This document shows positions 1 to 12,108 of a stretch of DNA of 52,975 bases, one piece after another. Where the stretch lies: assembly GCA_019400425.1 (NCBI GenBank), contig JAFREE010000167.1, forward strand, positions 1 to 52,975, in the 5' to 3' direction. The notes below the pieces were generated by a model. The model was not told the DNA's origin. It made no database searches and saw only the letters and a list, made by a program, of their open reading frames with translations. This DNA comes from Hymenochaete sp. R1 (lineage: Eukaryota; Basidiomycota; Agaricomycetes; Hymenochaetales; Hymenochaetaceae). Positions within the stretch are counted from its first letter, which is position 1. Each line of letters starts with the position of its first letter. Both the position numbers and the translations under genes were made by a program.

Positions 1-69
1 CTTGTAACCTCAGGTCGCTGTCACGTGACCCTGATTTGTCAGACTCCTGATCAACGTCTTGATCGGACT

Positions 70-3000
70 CTAACACCTACTGCGACCTTGAGAGGCGTAG
101 TCAGTCATTGCGAAATTCAAAACCACTGGAACTTGTCTTCTACGGACAGATCTCTTAAACTTGCTCAAATACCGGCAAAGTACCTGCTCTTCTCTCGCGA
201 CCAAGGGTACGACATTGACGGGTAAACCCGGGATGTGGATCGGTCGAGGAGGATTTCGCAGTTCCACAAACAATGTATCGAGAGTGTACATGTTAGGTTG
301 GAACTCGTGGCAATCCCAGGCTACGATAAAACCTTCTGCGCCATTAGTGACCCCAAGCTGGGTTGCATCGTTTTTACGAATCATAACAGGCATACCTTTG
401 CACAAAGAAAGAGATCCTGGCACATGACTGGTTCGACCAGGGTTAAGCCCCCACAATACGTGGTGTTCAGCCAAAGAGATCGGGCCCGTTTTCAGGTATG
501 GATCTGAGGTAGTACGCTGATTTTTAACAGGCCGGTCGATGGAATAAAAAGTCATTAATTGTTGTCCTGTCTCAGCCGCAAACAGAGCCTGGCCAACGGT
601 ATTGATAGTGTCCCTTTCAGCATTCAGAGGAGTAATGATAGAAAGGTCTCGTGGAAGTGAACGAGTGAAAACACTTCGTTCAGGGGACGTTTCAGTTTGC
701 AACGATCTCAGGAAACAAATGTCGGCCTCCGTACACGCTCGCATGCGCAAGTGCTCAAGCATCGTTCTGAACTTGCATTCTTCTTCGGATTGGGAAGTTT
801 GTCTCATGTTCTTAGTTAGCATCACGACAGTCGTTACTTGATACCACAGGGCTTTCCCCTCAGTGGCTCTCTCTATGGCCTTCGACGGTTTTCGACCTTT
901 TGCCTTCAGTTCCTTATATATGTTGGAAAGGTTAGTATAGATGGGGTAACCCATAGGCGGACGTAATTGAGCGAAGTCGCCAGCAAAAATAACATTGAAT
1001 CCTCCGAATGCAGAAGTAGGTTTACTGGATCTGACCTGGCTCAAACGCTCGGAAATAGTCTGCAAGGTTTGTAAACTGATCATGGAAATCTCGTCAATGA
1101 ACAAGTATTTGACATACTTTGTCTTATTTTCAAGTTCTGCAATGGCATTTGGAGAGGACGACGTGTATTCCTCATCGTCCGAAGTCTTGTTAATGCCGAG
1201 AAAAGAGTGGTAGGTGGAACCACCTAGTAGAACGGCAGCTGCTCCAGTGGGGGCTAAGAGAGACAGTGCGTTACCCATTCGTCTTTCACGAAAAAAATCG
1301 CTCAAACATCTGATGACTTGGGACTTTCCGGTCCCTCCCATTCCTCCAATATACATTAGTAACTGATCTGCACTTGAGTTCAAGGAATGACGCGCAACGA
1401 TACGGAATGCGCGTTCTTGTTCTGAGTTAAGGGAATACGAACTGCATATGGAGTCCATGAGAGTGGGAGGGTCGAAATCAGGAGGAAAGCGAAATGGATT
1501 ATCGTCTGCGAAGCGGAGTATTTCAACTCCATCGTGAGTGGAACGGGAGGCCGAGACAGAATCGGGGAATGAACCATATTGCATAGAGTGCACGAAATTG
1601 TCACGCGTTTTCGTGAGGGAGTCTTTCCACAGAGAGGGAGGACGACCGAGAAAGGAATGGTCACAGTCTGAGAAGGAGGGAAGACGAAACGGAGGAGTAG
1701 TGTCACCTCGAAGAGAGGACCAGCCCGTGTGGTGAAGGACATTTGTAACGTAAGTCGATCGATTGCGGTCGAGTAGAGAGCCCGTGGTGGGAAGGATAAG
1801 GTGAGAGATGTCGTCATCACGTTCATCGAGATTATGAAGGTCGTCATGTAAGTCAGCGTGGAATTCCTCCGTGGGATAATCCGTAAGAATGGCAGGTATG
1901 TCTGACAAATCTGCTCCTGGCTGTGTGCGTTGTGCGAAAAAATCGTCAGCGGAACGAAGACACTCGTTTCGAACGTTGAAATTCTTTATAATTTGCCGTT
2001 GACGATCAGTGAAGCGAAACACTTGATACGCATCCCTCAAGGTCTGTTCCGCCGAACATACTTCGGATCCGTCCCTCCAATGGGAGAATATGGTCAACAT
2101 GGAGAGATAGAAGTAATCGACATCACTTGATGACTCGGATGGGGGGTGGTTCGTAAAGTTAGGGATTCTTTTCGGGTCATCGGTACGCAAACAGATTCCG
2201 TGTGTGTTATAATGTGGGTGAATGGGAAGAAAGCGAAGGAAGCGCGGATCCAATTGAGGAGATTGTCCATCCTCAGGAGCAGGATCCTCATCCTGGTCAT
2301 CCTGGTTAGCTCTTAATTTTGCTGACAACATGCGCTTCCGTTTTCCGTCAAGGGGTTCCACGGAAGACCTGATGTTATCAGAATGCTCAGGTAAATCGGC
2401 AGAATGAGGTTGAGACATCTGACCTTTAAAAGCACGACCCTTTTGGTTGCGGAAACGAAGCGGAGATTTCATACAGAGTAGAATGAAATCATATGGGTTC
2501 ATGTCTTCAATCTCGATCGGTCGGTACATGTAATCCATGACTATGTGATACGGAACGAATGTATCGCCCTGTTTCTGGATAAGGAGCCGCTGACGGTCGT
2601 AATCATCGCATGGAATGTCGTCAGAGGCATTGTGAACACGTATACTATTTGCAGTGACGGCAACAAATTGTTTCCAGGGAAAGTTAATGAATTCATGATC
2701 AGTGTAATGATCAGGCTGACCAAGCAAATACGCGGCGGCCATTGGGCTACCGATCTCTTGCTTAGCAGTAAGAGCGTTAACTATCTTCGTCAAGACACGC
2801 CGAGCTTGATCATCGTTTTCTTCGTCATCCAGGTCAGGGGAGAACTTATTCTTGGAGAGTAGATCAAGCATAGTATCAAACATAACAGCGGATTTCAGCG
2901 GCGTTTTTGTGATATAATTTGTTACATACATAACAACAGCCTTCAATGCTGTTCCGGACTGAAGGCAGGTAACATCGGTATTCGATCGAAGAAGGTATGA

Positions 3001-6000
3001 AAGAGTCGGATTATAGCTGTTGAGCATCGCTTCGTTCTTTTCCAGCATAATAACCCCATCTTCTGAGAGCGTGGTGGTTGCGGAAGTGGTTCTAGGAAAC
3101 CGAGCTTTACACCTTGACAAAGTATCCCGAGGATCCTTTCCACAAGAAAACCGCGAGCATGTATGAAAGTTGCAGCGTGTAACAACGGAATCCACGCGGG
3201 AGGGAAACGATTCCCACCAGGCTCTGTTGGAGGAACAAGATTCACACATGTTCCCTTCGTCAGAGTCTACACAGCGGTCGGCACATTTGATTGGAACAGG
3301 AATGGGAAGCTCCTGTACAGGATCGAAACCAGGACTTTCTTGATGGGCCTGACGATCGAGAACATGGGACGAAAAACCTGTCATAAGGTCACCTGTATGA
3401 CATGATTTAAGGTACGAGACGAGCTCCTGCTGAAATTGACTATCACCTGAAAGTAACTTCCTTCGAACGTCATCAAGTGGAGGTGCGCCGTCAATCCACA
3501 AAAGAAGATGGAGATGAAGTGTAAGCCTGCCCTGTTGTTCCACCGTACCAAAATAGGCTGACGGCTTGCCAAACAAACCGCCTTCGCCATCCGGACCTTG
3601 TAGAGCGAGACGAATGAAAAGCTGAACCATAAGATGAAAGAATCGGGCGGCTGCAACGGCATTCTTTGCCACTATGGAGTAACGAGTGCTTGCGTCCAAA
3701 GGAAAAGGATGAAAGTATTCTTTAGTATCCGCATAATACAGAGAAATGGGATTTTTCCCATCAGGTGGAGTAATGGTTATAAACCAAGTAGGTGCACCTT
3801 TTGCGCAATTGATGGACCATATCTGGTTCCGCATATATTTTTTTGACGTAGTCGAGGCAAAGACGGCATTTGCGACTAGATCCACGTCCCTGAGAAGGCG
3901 GAAGCATTCATGCTCTTCAGGAGAATGAGGAGTGACACGCTCCCCCGCCTTCATGCGAGCAACGATGGAAGATAACACAGTGATGTCTGCGTTTTGGAGA
4001 CGTCGAGTAACGTCGGCGAAAGAACTTCTCTTCGAAACAATATTCCCTCTGCTAACACACTGTCTGATCTGCAGAAGATTGAAACATAGAATAATGAACT
4101 CGCCATCGAGCTGAAAACGTTTGTCATGATAATTGAGGAGCCATTTAATCCAATCAGAATTCGATAACCGGGAACCGACGCCACGTAAATTTCCGACGCC
4201 TCCGAAGCCAAACGGAAACAACCAAGGATATGACATCGTCAGAAGGTGTTCGTTGTCGAAGGTTCGAACGGGTTCGTCTCCTCTACCTACGCCAAGAACG
4301 ATTTGACCTCTGACCATCCTTTCCAACGAAATGGCCTTTAATGCGAGAGGATCGGAGGCAATGTCACATATAGAGTCGTACGAAATTCCAGTAACCGTGA
4401 AAGGAATTTGAGTATTGTCATCTGTTACGTTAACCCCCTCGTCCGAAGCAGCATCGTGTACAGCAGTAGAAAGAGGATCACGATTACCGGTGTCCAATGT
4501 CTGCGTCCATCGAGGTTGCACGGGAATCTCGTTGTCAGTATAAGTCTCAAGATTCTCGACACTTATTTCGAGATCGGCATACTCGGGATTATTGAGTTTT
4601 AAAAACGTAAGGATGTCATAAACCTTGTCTTTACGAACAAGGAATGGCATTCTGTGCAGGATATCTGACGAAGGATAGGTCTCTCCTGTGAAACAAAACG
4701 CAAAGATCTCTTTGAATTCGTTTCTCGGAGGTGGAAGAATGTTGTAAACTTTACGAGTTGGGGAAGGAACGAGAATGACGTTACCTTTAGTTTTTAGCCT
4801 GCCGGACTTTGCTCTAACACAGAAAATGTTATGCTGGTGCCTGGAAACAATCAACCGTTCTGCGTAACTGACATCACGAAGGACTTCCGGGATAGGACCC
4901 AACCAGAGACCTTTTGCAAGGGCGAGAGGTGGGCATGTTCCTTTTCTTAAGTGTGAGATACAATTTTGGCAAATCCCTCGACAAGATCGGTCGAGTACAG
5001 GTCCTGGAATGGGTAGTACAGGATCCGAAGAAGAATGTCGAACCTGCCGTGTACACGGAGTCACGCCAGGCGAATCGTCGCAAAGAGGCGACAAATCGAG
5101 ATCATGTAAAGAATCGAAGTTAATGACGTCGACAGCGGGACATAATTGACCGCACGCGGCACAACCGCACTCTTCTATGCTTGGTCGGCTTACGGCCTTG
5201 CACCACTCATTGATCAATGTCTGTAAATCTTCGATATCGAGCTGGGAAGGAGGAAACGCTGAGTGATTGTGAAATGTTTCAATGTGAAACACTGTTGCAC
5301 ACGAAAAGAGTAACCTACATAAAGGGAACTCGTCAGAATGAGAACGTATGTCCTTCAAAGTGAGAGATTTAGATTTGCCATTAGACAATGTAATCTGAAA
5401 GAAAGCAGCGATTGATCTCAAACACGGAAGGGAAAGGCGTGCAAGAAGGGCCGGAGGCAAGCCGTCCAACACCATGAATGATTGTTGAGAAGGCAGATCG
5501 TCGACCACGCTAACAACACTATGGAAAGTGAATCGTTCGGACGTGAGGTTACTCGGGATTGCAGAAGACGAAAATTGAGAGAGGAACGTATATGAGAATG
5601 AAGACGCCGAAGAATCCAAAATAGGTGAAGAGTCAGCCTTGAAAATAAATAAAAGAAAGGCGTATCGCGAACGCAGAGAAAGAAGATGATTCAGTATAAC
5701 AGATTTAGTGGTCTTCACACCGAATGTATGCGCAACGCCGAGTGAATGATAGACTTGTAAGAGTTGATGGATTTGGAAACGTTTTAAAGTCGCGTCAGGA
5801 ACGTTTCGAATGACAAGGACCGACTCTCTCGATAAATGAGAAAGGTCAGCGGTGGAACGCGCACAATCTACGAAAGAGAAACGATCCGAATCAAGGAAAG
5901 AAGGAGCGGGTTGGATAAGATTCCCTTTCAAGTCTTTGAAAGAGTGTAACCCTTTTCTTCGAGGGACACATGAGCGAGGCTCTGATAATAACGATGGTCC

Positions 6001-6150
6001 ATGACCACTATACAAGACTTGAGTCTTAGGAGTGAGAAATCTCGTCCTCTTCGAAGTACGCCTGATATCGGTCATGTGGGTAGAAGGCAGAACAGAAAAA
6101 AAAACGTAGGAGCGAAGGACGCACGATGAATGCATTGAACATGCTGGCAT
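70..6150 (-). CDS. Helitron Rep/helicase (rolling-circle replicase fused to a PIF1-type helicase)
   Basis: This protein would nick and rejoin the element's ends and unwind DNA during rolling-circle transposition. In order it shows: a Cys-rich segment (CGACGQLC, about residue 350) leading into a fungal Helitron N-terminal region of DUF6570 type; the Rep HUH motif in TLHLHLLLW (about 873); the paired catalytic tyrosines in YVTNYITK (about 1075); and SF1 helicase motifs, namely Walker A GMGGTGKS (about 1605), FIDEIS (about 1685), GDFAQLRPP (about 1725) and TDYASQGR (about 2015). The frame is open for 2,026 codons. The first ATG is at 6150, but the ATG about 25 codons later (MTDIRRTSK) is an equally good start. 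The frame stops just after motif VI. A donor-like GTAGGT directly follows CGC A at 81/80, so the stop may be intronic with the last exon outside the window. The HUH and tyrosine residues look intact. Confidence 0.93.
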   Translation of the reverse strand: MPACSMHSSCVLRSYVFFSVLPSTHMTDIRRTSKRTRFLTPKTQVLYSGHGPSLLSEPRSCVPRRKGLHSFKDLKGNLIQPAPSFLDSDRFSFVDCARSTADLSHLSRESVLVIRNVPDATLKRFQIHQLLQVYHSLGVAHTFGVKTTKSVILNHLLSLRSRYAFLLFIFKADSSPILDSSASSFSYTFLSQFSSSAIPSNLTSERFTFHSVVSVVDDLPSQQSFMVLDGLPPALLARLSLPCLRSIAAFFQITLSNGKSKSLTLKDIRSHSDEFPLCRLLFSCATVFHIETFHNHSAFPPSQLDIEDLQTLINEWCKAVSRPSIEECGCAACGQLCPAVDVINFDSLHDLDLSPLCDDSPGVTPCTRQVRHSSSDPVLPIPGPVLDRSCRGICQNCISHLRKGTCPPLALAKGLWLGPIPEVLRDVSYAERLIVSRHQHNIFCVRAKSGRLKTKGNVILVPSPTRKVYNILPPPRNEFKEIFAFCFTGETYPSSDILHRMPFLVRKDKVYDILTFLKLNNPEYADLEISVENLETYTDNEIPVQPRWTQTLDTGNRDPLSTAVHDAASDEGVNVTDDNTQIPFTVTGISYDSICDIASDPLALKAISLERMVRGQIVLGVGRGDEPVRTFDNEHLLTMSYPWLFPFGFGGVGNLRGVGSRLSNSDWIKWLLNYHDKRFQLDGEFIILCFNLLQIRQCVSRGNIVSKRSSFADVTRRLQNADITVLSSIVARMKAGERVTPHSPEEHECFRLLRDVDLVANAVFASTTSKKYMRNQIWSINCAKGAPTWFITITPPDGKNPISLYYADTKEYFHPFPLDASTRYSIVAKNAVAAARFFHLMVQLFIRLALQGPDGEGGLFGKPSAYFGTVEQQGRLTLHLHLLLWIDGAPPLDDVRRKLLSGDSQFQQELVSYLKSCHTGDLMTGFSSHVLDRQAHQESPGFDPVQELPIPVPIKCADRCVDSDEGNMCESCSSNRAWWESFPSRVDSVVTRCNFHTCSRFSCGKDPRDTLSRCKARFPRTTSATTTLSEDGVIMLEKNEAMLNSYNPTLSYLLRSNTDVTCLQSGTALKAVVMYVTNYITKTPLKSAVMFDTMLDLLSKNKFSPDLDDEENDDQARRVLTKIVNALTAKQEIGSPMAAAYLLGQPDHYTDHEFINFPWKQFVAVTANSIRVHNASDDIPCDDYDRQRLLIQKQGDTFVPYHIVMDYMYRPIEIEDMNPYDFILLCMKSPLRFRNQKGRAFKGQMSQPHSADLPEHSDNIRSSVEPLDGKRKRMLSAKLRANQDDQDEDPAPEDGQSPQLDPRFLRFLPIHPHYNTHGICLRTDDPKRIPNFTNHPPSESSSDVDYFYLSMLTIFSHWRDGSEVCSAEQTLRDAYQVFRFTDRQRQIIKNFNVRNECLRSADDFFAQRTQPGADLSDIPAILTDYPTEEFHADLHDDLHNLDERDDDISHLILPTTGSLLDRNRSTYVTNVLHHTGWSSLRGDTTPPFRLPSFSDCDHSFLGRPPSLWKDSLTKTRDNFVHSMQYGSFPDSVSASRSTHDGVEILRFADDNPFRFPPDFDPPTLMDSICSSYSLNSEQERAFRIVARHSLNSSADQLLMYIGGMGGTGKSQVIRCLSDFFRERRMGNALSLLAPTGAAAVLLGGSTYHSFLGINKTSDDEEYTSSSPNAIAELENKTKYVKYLFIDEISMISLQTLQTISERLSQVRSSKPTSAFGGFNVIFAGDFAQLRPPMGYPIYTNLSNIYKELKAKGRKPSKAIERATEGKALWYQVTTVVMLTKNMRQTSQSEEECKFRTMLEHLRMRACTEADICFLRSLQTETSPERSVFTRSLPRDLSIITPLNAERDTINTVGQALFAAETGQQLMTFYSIDRPVKNQRTTSDPYLKTGPISLAEHHVLWGLNPGRTSHVPGSLSLCKGMPVMIRKNDATQLGVTNGAEGFIVAWDCHEFQPNMYTLDTLFVELRNPPRPIHIPGLPVNVVPLVAREEQVLCRYLSKFKRSVRRRQVPVVLNFAMTDYASQGRSRC

Positions 6151-6414
6151 TTATATGGGAATGCGATGCTCAGCGAAATAGAAGTCAGCAGATATGGGTA
6201 GCGGAAAGAGTCGGAGGCACTGACTTTCGAGAAAGAATACTCGCTGTAGAATAGAAAATGGACGAATAGCTGGAGCTGGAGATCGGAAGGGGCAATATAT
6301 TGTAGGAAGAGACACGGCAGGAACGAAATGTCTTTGATATATTAAGAGAGTGAGACAGGCAGAATGAAATAACATGAATAATCAGCGGGTTTCGAAGAAA
6401 CAAATATGTACCAT

Positions 6415-8126
6415 CTAAGAATCGGCATCACTTTCGGCGGAATCCGCCATGATGGCCTTCCAAGCGTCTTCGCCTCCACGATACAGAAGGACAACCCACA
6501 TAATGTTAAAAGATACGTTATGAGACCCATCTTTCTTATCGTAGCGATTGCAGTGGAAACCGAACCATATACAATCACCCCGTTGTAATTCCTCCTTTGG
6601 ACCAAGCATAGGCAAACAGTCGTAAGGAGTTTCTGAATCCAGCTTCATGTCCGCATTGCGAGCGTCGTAAATAGGAATAGAAGCAGACGCTGAAAGCGAA
6701 TACACAGAACCACGTTTACTGCGGTCGACAGGACCACCTTTCACGGGAGAAAGAGGATGACTACGTTTGGGGGATTTGACAGCGCGGGACACACCCATTT
6801 CACCTGCATCAAGACCGTTAGAGACGCGCAAATGAAACCGAAAAAACGTACCTCTCGTAGTAAACTCCAGACCTCTATCATCAATCTGGGCCTTAAAATC
6901 CCCCCGTTCGGAATCCCACTTGAATGCGACATACACTAACGACTGAAGTCGATCAAGAGCGAGGGAAGGAAGATGGACGTATATACTCTTTACGTTACGA
7001 CCATTACCACGAAGTTGAGTGAGGGAGGAGTTGGCAACGCATCCGAGAGAAACGAATTCGGCCAACTTTCCGGGAGTTTTCCAATGAACACTTTCATCCA
7101 TGAAGTATTTGTGTATCCCGACACATTCAGCTCCTTTCATCTGAACTCTACACATTTTAAGTGGATCAGCCGTGATGTAGTTAACCAGTGATCCGGTAGG
7201 CTTTAAAAAAAAGAGTTTGCGATATAAGCTGAAAAAAGGATTACCGGAGCTATAAATAACGTGCACGAATCCGGCAGTATCTTTATAAGATGACTTACCG
7301 AAGGCGTATAGAAGAATTGAGGGGGTCAGATATGTCTCGCAGGGTATCACCCAAAGAACAGCCGGTTTGAGAATGAGCATCATTGTTCCAGCTGACAAAA
7401 AGACGTAGCCTAATGAAAGTAAGTATACATGAGGCGATTTACCCAATGCTACAAAGGCTCACGGTAGAGGGGGTAAAAAAGCGCGACATTCGTCGGGGGA
7501 CTCATCATATAGGGAGGCCTCCACCAAATTGGGATCCCAACACTTGTCTTCACTGGCCGACCTGATGTCGTAAGTTATCATTCAAGCGGGAAAAAAAGAA
7601 ACCACCTTAGAGAGAGAAGATTTTCAACGAACTGTCTCTCGACTGGATTGTCGGGAAGACTTTGCTTGTATGGAACGGGCGGAGGTGAAGAGAGAGTCGA
7701 TTGCCTGAAACACAACTTCAGTATATGGCAAGAATGCGTGAGAAGGAAACGAACATGTGAGCCGAGGGAGATGAGGAAGGAGTCACCAACGACCTTAAAA
7801 GAAAGTGAATAAAAGTTTGCAAAAAAGAAGGAAATTGACGACAATGGTTCTTGAAGAGTGGCCGAGGACGCTCTATAGACGGATTTGTAAGTGAGCAATG
7901 TGGACAATTTGTGGAAGACGAATGGATGCTTGACGTACCCTGAGTCGGTAGACGGCTGAGAATAGCCCTCAGTTTCGGATGGTTCGATTCTATTGAATAA
8001 AGAAGAGAATCGAAGGATGAAAGAGAGAATCGAAGGATGAAAGGAGACATACCCGACATGCAAGCGTTTCGGAGCAGGCTCCTGCGAATCGGTGTCCTCA
8101 CGTTGCTTCCTGACAGAGCGAACCAT
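6415..8126 (-). CDS. Helitron accessory gene 1, unknown function (399 aa, 7 exons)
   Basis: I do not recognise this protein. Seven exons fit one frame: 8126-8053, 7989-7939, 7704-7606, 7561-7463, 7409-7299, 7228-6852 and 6803-6415. All introns begin GT and end AG, and the coding length is 1,200 bp. The N-terminus is basic and probably nuclear (MVRSVRKQR...PAPKRLHV). The C-terminal third has a strand-rich stretch, LQRGDCIWFGFHC followed by VSFNIMWVVLL, then an acidic tail (DSAESDADS). The gene lies immediately upstream of the Rep/helicase on the same strand, about 265 bp away. Its C-terminal pattern resembles that of the divergent accessory gene at 8983-10062, so the two may be distant relatives. 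A role in single-strand DNA handling during transposition is conceivable but is only inference. Confidence 0.7.
8004..8043. repeat. Two perfect tandem copies of a 20-bp unit inside an intron
   Basis: The unit AGAGAATCGAAGGATGAAAG occurs twice head to tail (8004-8023 and 8024-8043). It makes up most of the first intron of accessory gene 1. It looks like a simple slippage or tandem duplication in an intron. Confidence 0.9.
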
Positions 8127-8982
8127 TATGACGAAAGAATAGAAAGTTTTGCTGAAGAGAAGGATGGAAAGTTGGAAATGAAGAATGATTTGATATTTAG
8201 GGAGCAGGGACATATTTATACAAAATGAGAGACGTATGACATACAAGGGAAATGCATATTTCTCAGAACACGAAGGATGGATCAGTGTGAATGCATACGC
8301 AGCAGACTCGATCGGTAAGACGCAAGTCCCGAAACAGGATGGAAGAAAGACACAAGCAACCGAAGCGTTCCGCTCGCATCAGTGGATTCGGATCTAACAA
8401 ACCTGTCTGTGGCACGGACCGTTCGGACGCACAGTAAGTAATAGACAAGGGACATAGGGACGGGTGAGACAGGAGGTACGTTCGAGATGCAGGACAAGGG
8501 AAATGTTAGTCGATCATAAGTGAAAGTGCGATCGTCATGAAAGAAGTGTGGGTTGGACATGAAAGTTAGAAATGTGGATCATCGTTAGGAGCCGATGTCC
8601 GGAGATGGTGGAATCCGACGTCGCGGGTGGGTACGTCCCTGGCGGAAGCTTGAATCAGGAGAACACACAGGCATGGATCCTGTGGACAAGGAAAGGAAAC
8701 GGGAGAGAACAGCGGGTATGAATCTGGGGCGGCCTATAATAAAGTAAGAAAATGAAGTCGTAAACAAGTAAAACACAAGTACGACACGTTCAACATGCAG
8801 GACAGTTACAACATCGAAAAAGCAAGTGAGTAAAAATATTGGAGCATGTATGATCGAAAAAGTGACTTGCACTAGGTGCTGCGTTGGAGAAGCGTCTACA
8901 AGAGACGACAGGCGCCACGCACAACGGGACATTGAATCTCGTGAAGAACATGGAGGAAAGTAGAACCGGGCATCTTTGTTGA

Positions 8983-10062
8983 CACTTAACTGATGTGGAG
9001 CAGACTCAAAGCCTGGCGGTGTTTAAAGGTGGATCCCCATTTATTCACCGATTGTTTCGAGTGGACGACAGCAACGGAAATGCCGAACACAATGAAGCCC
9101 AACCACTGAGGGAAGTCACGTTCAAATTGCAGGGCATAATCGCACAAGTTTTGTTCTTCATACCGAAATTGTAAGTGTTATTGGAATAAGCGGGAAATCC
9201 AAACTAATGACTCACATATCCAGTCCAATGAATGATCGCAACCCGAAGAGCGTACCTGAGCACCGGGTGTCTTTAACAGGACTAAACAGTCCAACGTTTG
9301 GCAAGGCAATGGAGGTGATTTTAGGGATCGAGGAGACGTTTAAACGCGAAATCGGGGAGCAAAATATGGACGATTGGATACCGGATTTGTCCGGCGATTA
9401 CATTGCAATGGCCTTTACGACGAGGATAGCAAGTCTGGCCCCACGTAATTCGAACACAACACACCTTGACAGTGAAGTCGAAATTCCGGACGGATTTGAC
9501 CCGAACGGAATCATACGAAAATCAGAGAGGCTCACGTTTCTGAGGGAAAATCGAATAGAGCTGATCGATTGCAGCGAGGGCATGTCACGGAGGGCGAAAC
9601 CAAACAATTTCAAGCAAGGTGATATAGTCGAACTCGAAGCATCCTTTATCGCCATCCCACTCGCTGGAGCACGTTTCCGATTGAAGCTTGTGATGCGGGC
9701 GCTCACTCTGTTAGACAAATCGTTTTCACGGGTAAGCAGCAAGACAAAAAGTTAGGGAAAAGACTTAACCTACTCATTCTCAGGCAGCAAGTATACAAGG
9801 GCGCGGGGAGAAGCTGAAAGCACGCATTGAGGACATGAAAGTCAAGTGCACAAAGAGGAAAAGGCTGGACGATGATATGGACGAACAGACGTTATCGCAA
9901 GAGAGCGCCAGCAGATCGGTTGTTAAAAAGGCGAAGCCGGCGACCAAAGATGGCGAGGACTTGCACGACAGCGAAATGGCATCACCTACATGGCCTGAAC
10001 GCAGCACGACAGAACAGGGAAATGAAGAAATAATGAACGGTATGAGACATCTGAGCGTATGA
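8983..10062 (+). CDS. Helitron accessory gene 2, unknown function (5' end not resolved)
   Basis: At least three coding exons are visible: an open stretch ending at 9170, then 9224-9731 and 9784-10062. The introns are 9171-9223 (gtaagt...ctaat...cag) and 9732-9783 (gtaagc...cag), and the frames join cleanly. An in-frame TGA at 8980-8982 shows that the true start is in an upstream exon or at an acceptor near 9003, which I could not fix. The ATG at 9207 is probably intronic. The central part holds a strand-rich motif (FKQGDIVELEASF, then FRLKLVMRALTLLD). The C-terminus is basic then acidic, with a KRKR cluster suggesting nuclear location. No known catalytic motif was seen. My recollection is that similar proteins are common in mushroom genomes beside Helitrons; I could not check this. 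Confidence 0.65.
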
Positions 10063-10853
10063 GAAGTTTTTGTAGACAGAGTAAGAGGAGTAGCGTGCGA
10101 AATATGTACAAGATAGGTGAAGATCGCGTGAGGTTGAATTGAAGCTGCGGATACTACAGTCAGCCTTATTGAAAGCCGGGGAGTAACACGACGCAGCAAG
10201 GCTTGAAAGAAAGTGTCGGGCGCAATTCATTATAATTGAAGCTCACAACTGATCGAGTTGGACAACGACTTATCGGCATTGGAATTACAAAGATAACACA
10301 GATGAGGAAGCGAAAGAGCGTGCGATATAAGTGAAAAGGAGAAAGGCTGAACAGCAAGACGTTAGTGAAAAGAAGCGAATGCAAGAAGATAAGGACTTGA
10401 AAGAGTTAGACATTGTTAACATGCACAGCCAGAGAAGAGGCACGTCGGAGAGGGAACATGAATAACAGCGCCACAACTGCTATGAAATACGTATAACGGG
10501 GCACCGCATTCGTTGTAAAAATAAGAAGTGGAGTAGCATCGAGCGAAACATGTACTAGACTCCGTCATGCTTCACGACGAAAAATTCTGTGCAATTATCT
10601 ATAAAGGAGAGGCGCATGCACCGATGAAAGCCGTCGAGCCGGGGCTTTGAAATGAACGTAGCCACGATAAAGCCGATGTCAGTCGCAGATGGATCGAACG
10701 CAGTGAACGATCAGCAGGCATAACATTCCCCGGGCACATAATTTTTCCTCTTACGAGTTATGAGGGCTTATCCTACCAGAACCGCATGGCCACCACGTGC
10801 AAGCGGTCTTGGGCTAACAGAGACGGCAGAGGATAGAAAGAGAACACAACACC
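10063..10853. other. Intergenic, no gene supported
   Basis: About 0.8 kb between accessory gene 2 and the kinase. Short ORFs are present on both strands, but none has a recognisable domain or convincing splice structure. The Helitron 5' boundary could lie here; I saw no diagnostic terminal sequence. Confidence 0.6.

Positions 10854-12108
<1,255 letters not shown>

Larger units (their letters stand above)
1..10062 (-). mobile_element. Helitron-like rolling-circle transposon (internal part)
   Basis: The Rep/helicase gene at 70-6150 identifies a Helitron whose coding strand is minus, so its 3' (CTRR hairpin) end lies beyond position 1. Two spliced accessory genes (6415-8126 minus; about 8983-10062 plus) appear to belong to it, because they are tightly packed and have no link to the housekeeping genes further on. 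I could not find the 5' TC end. It could lie anywhere between about 10.1 and 13.8 kb, so the Chk1-like kinase may or may not be cargo. The right-hand limit given is simply the end of the last accessory gene. The long, nearly uninterrupted Rep/helicase frame suggests a recent, possibly autonomous copy. Confidence 0.75.

Noticed and set aside
1380..1847. 155-codon open frame on the minus strand inside the Rep/helicase gene
   Set aside because: It is another frame of the long Helitron ORF, with no domain and no splice logic of its own.
9207..9230. ATG 9207 as the start of accessory gene 2
   Set aside because: It lies inside a well-formed intron (GTAAGT...CTAATGACT...CAG), and an upstream exon joins in frame at 9224.
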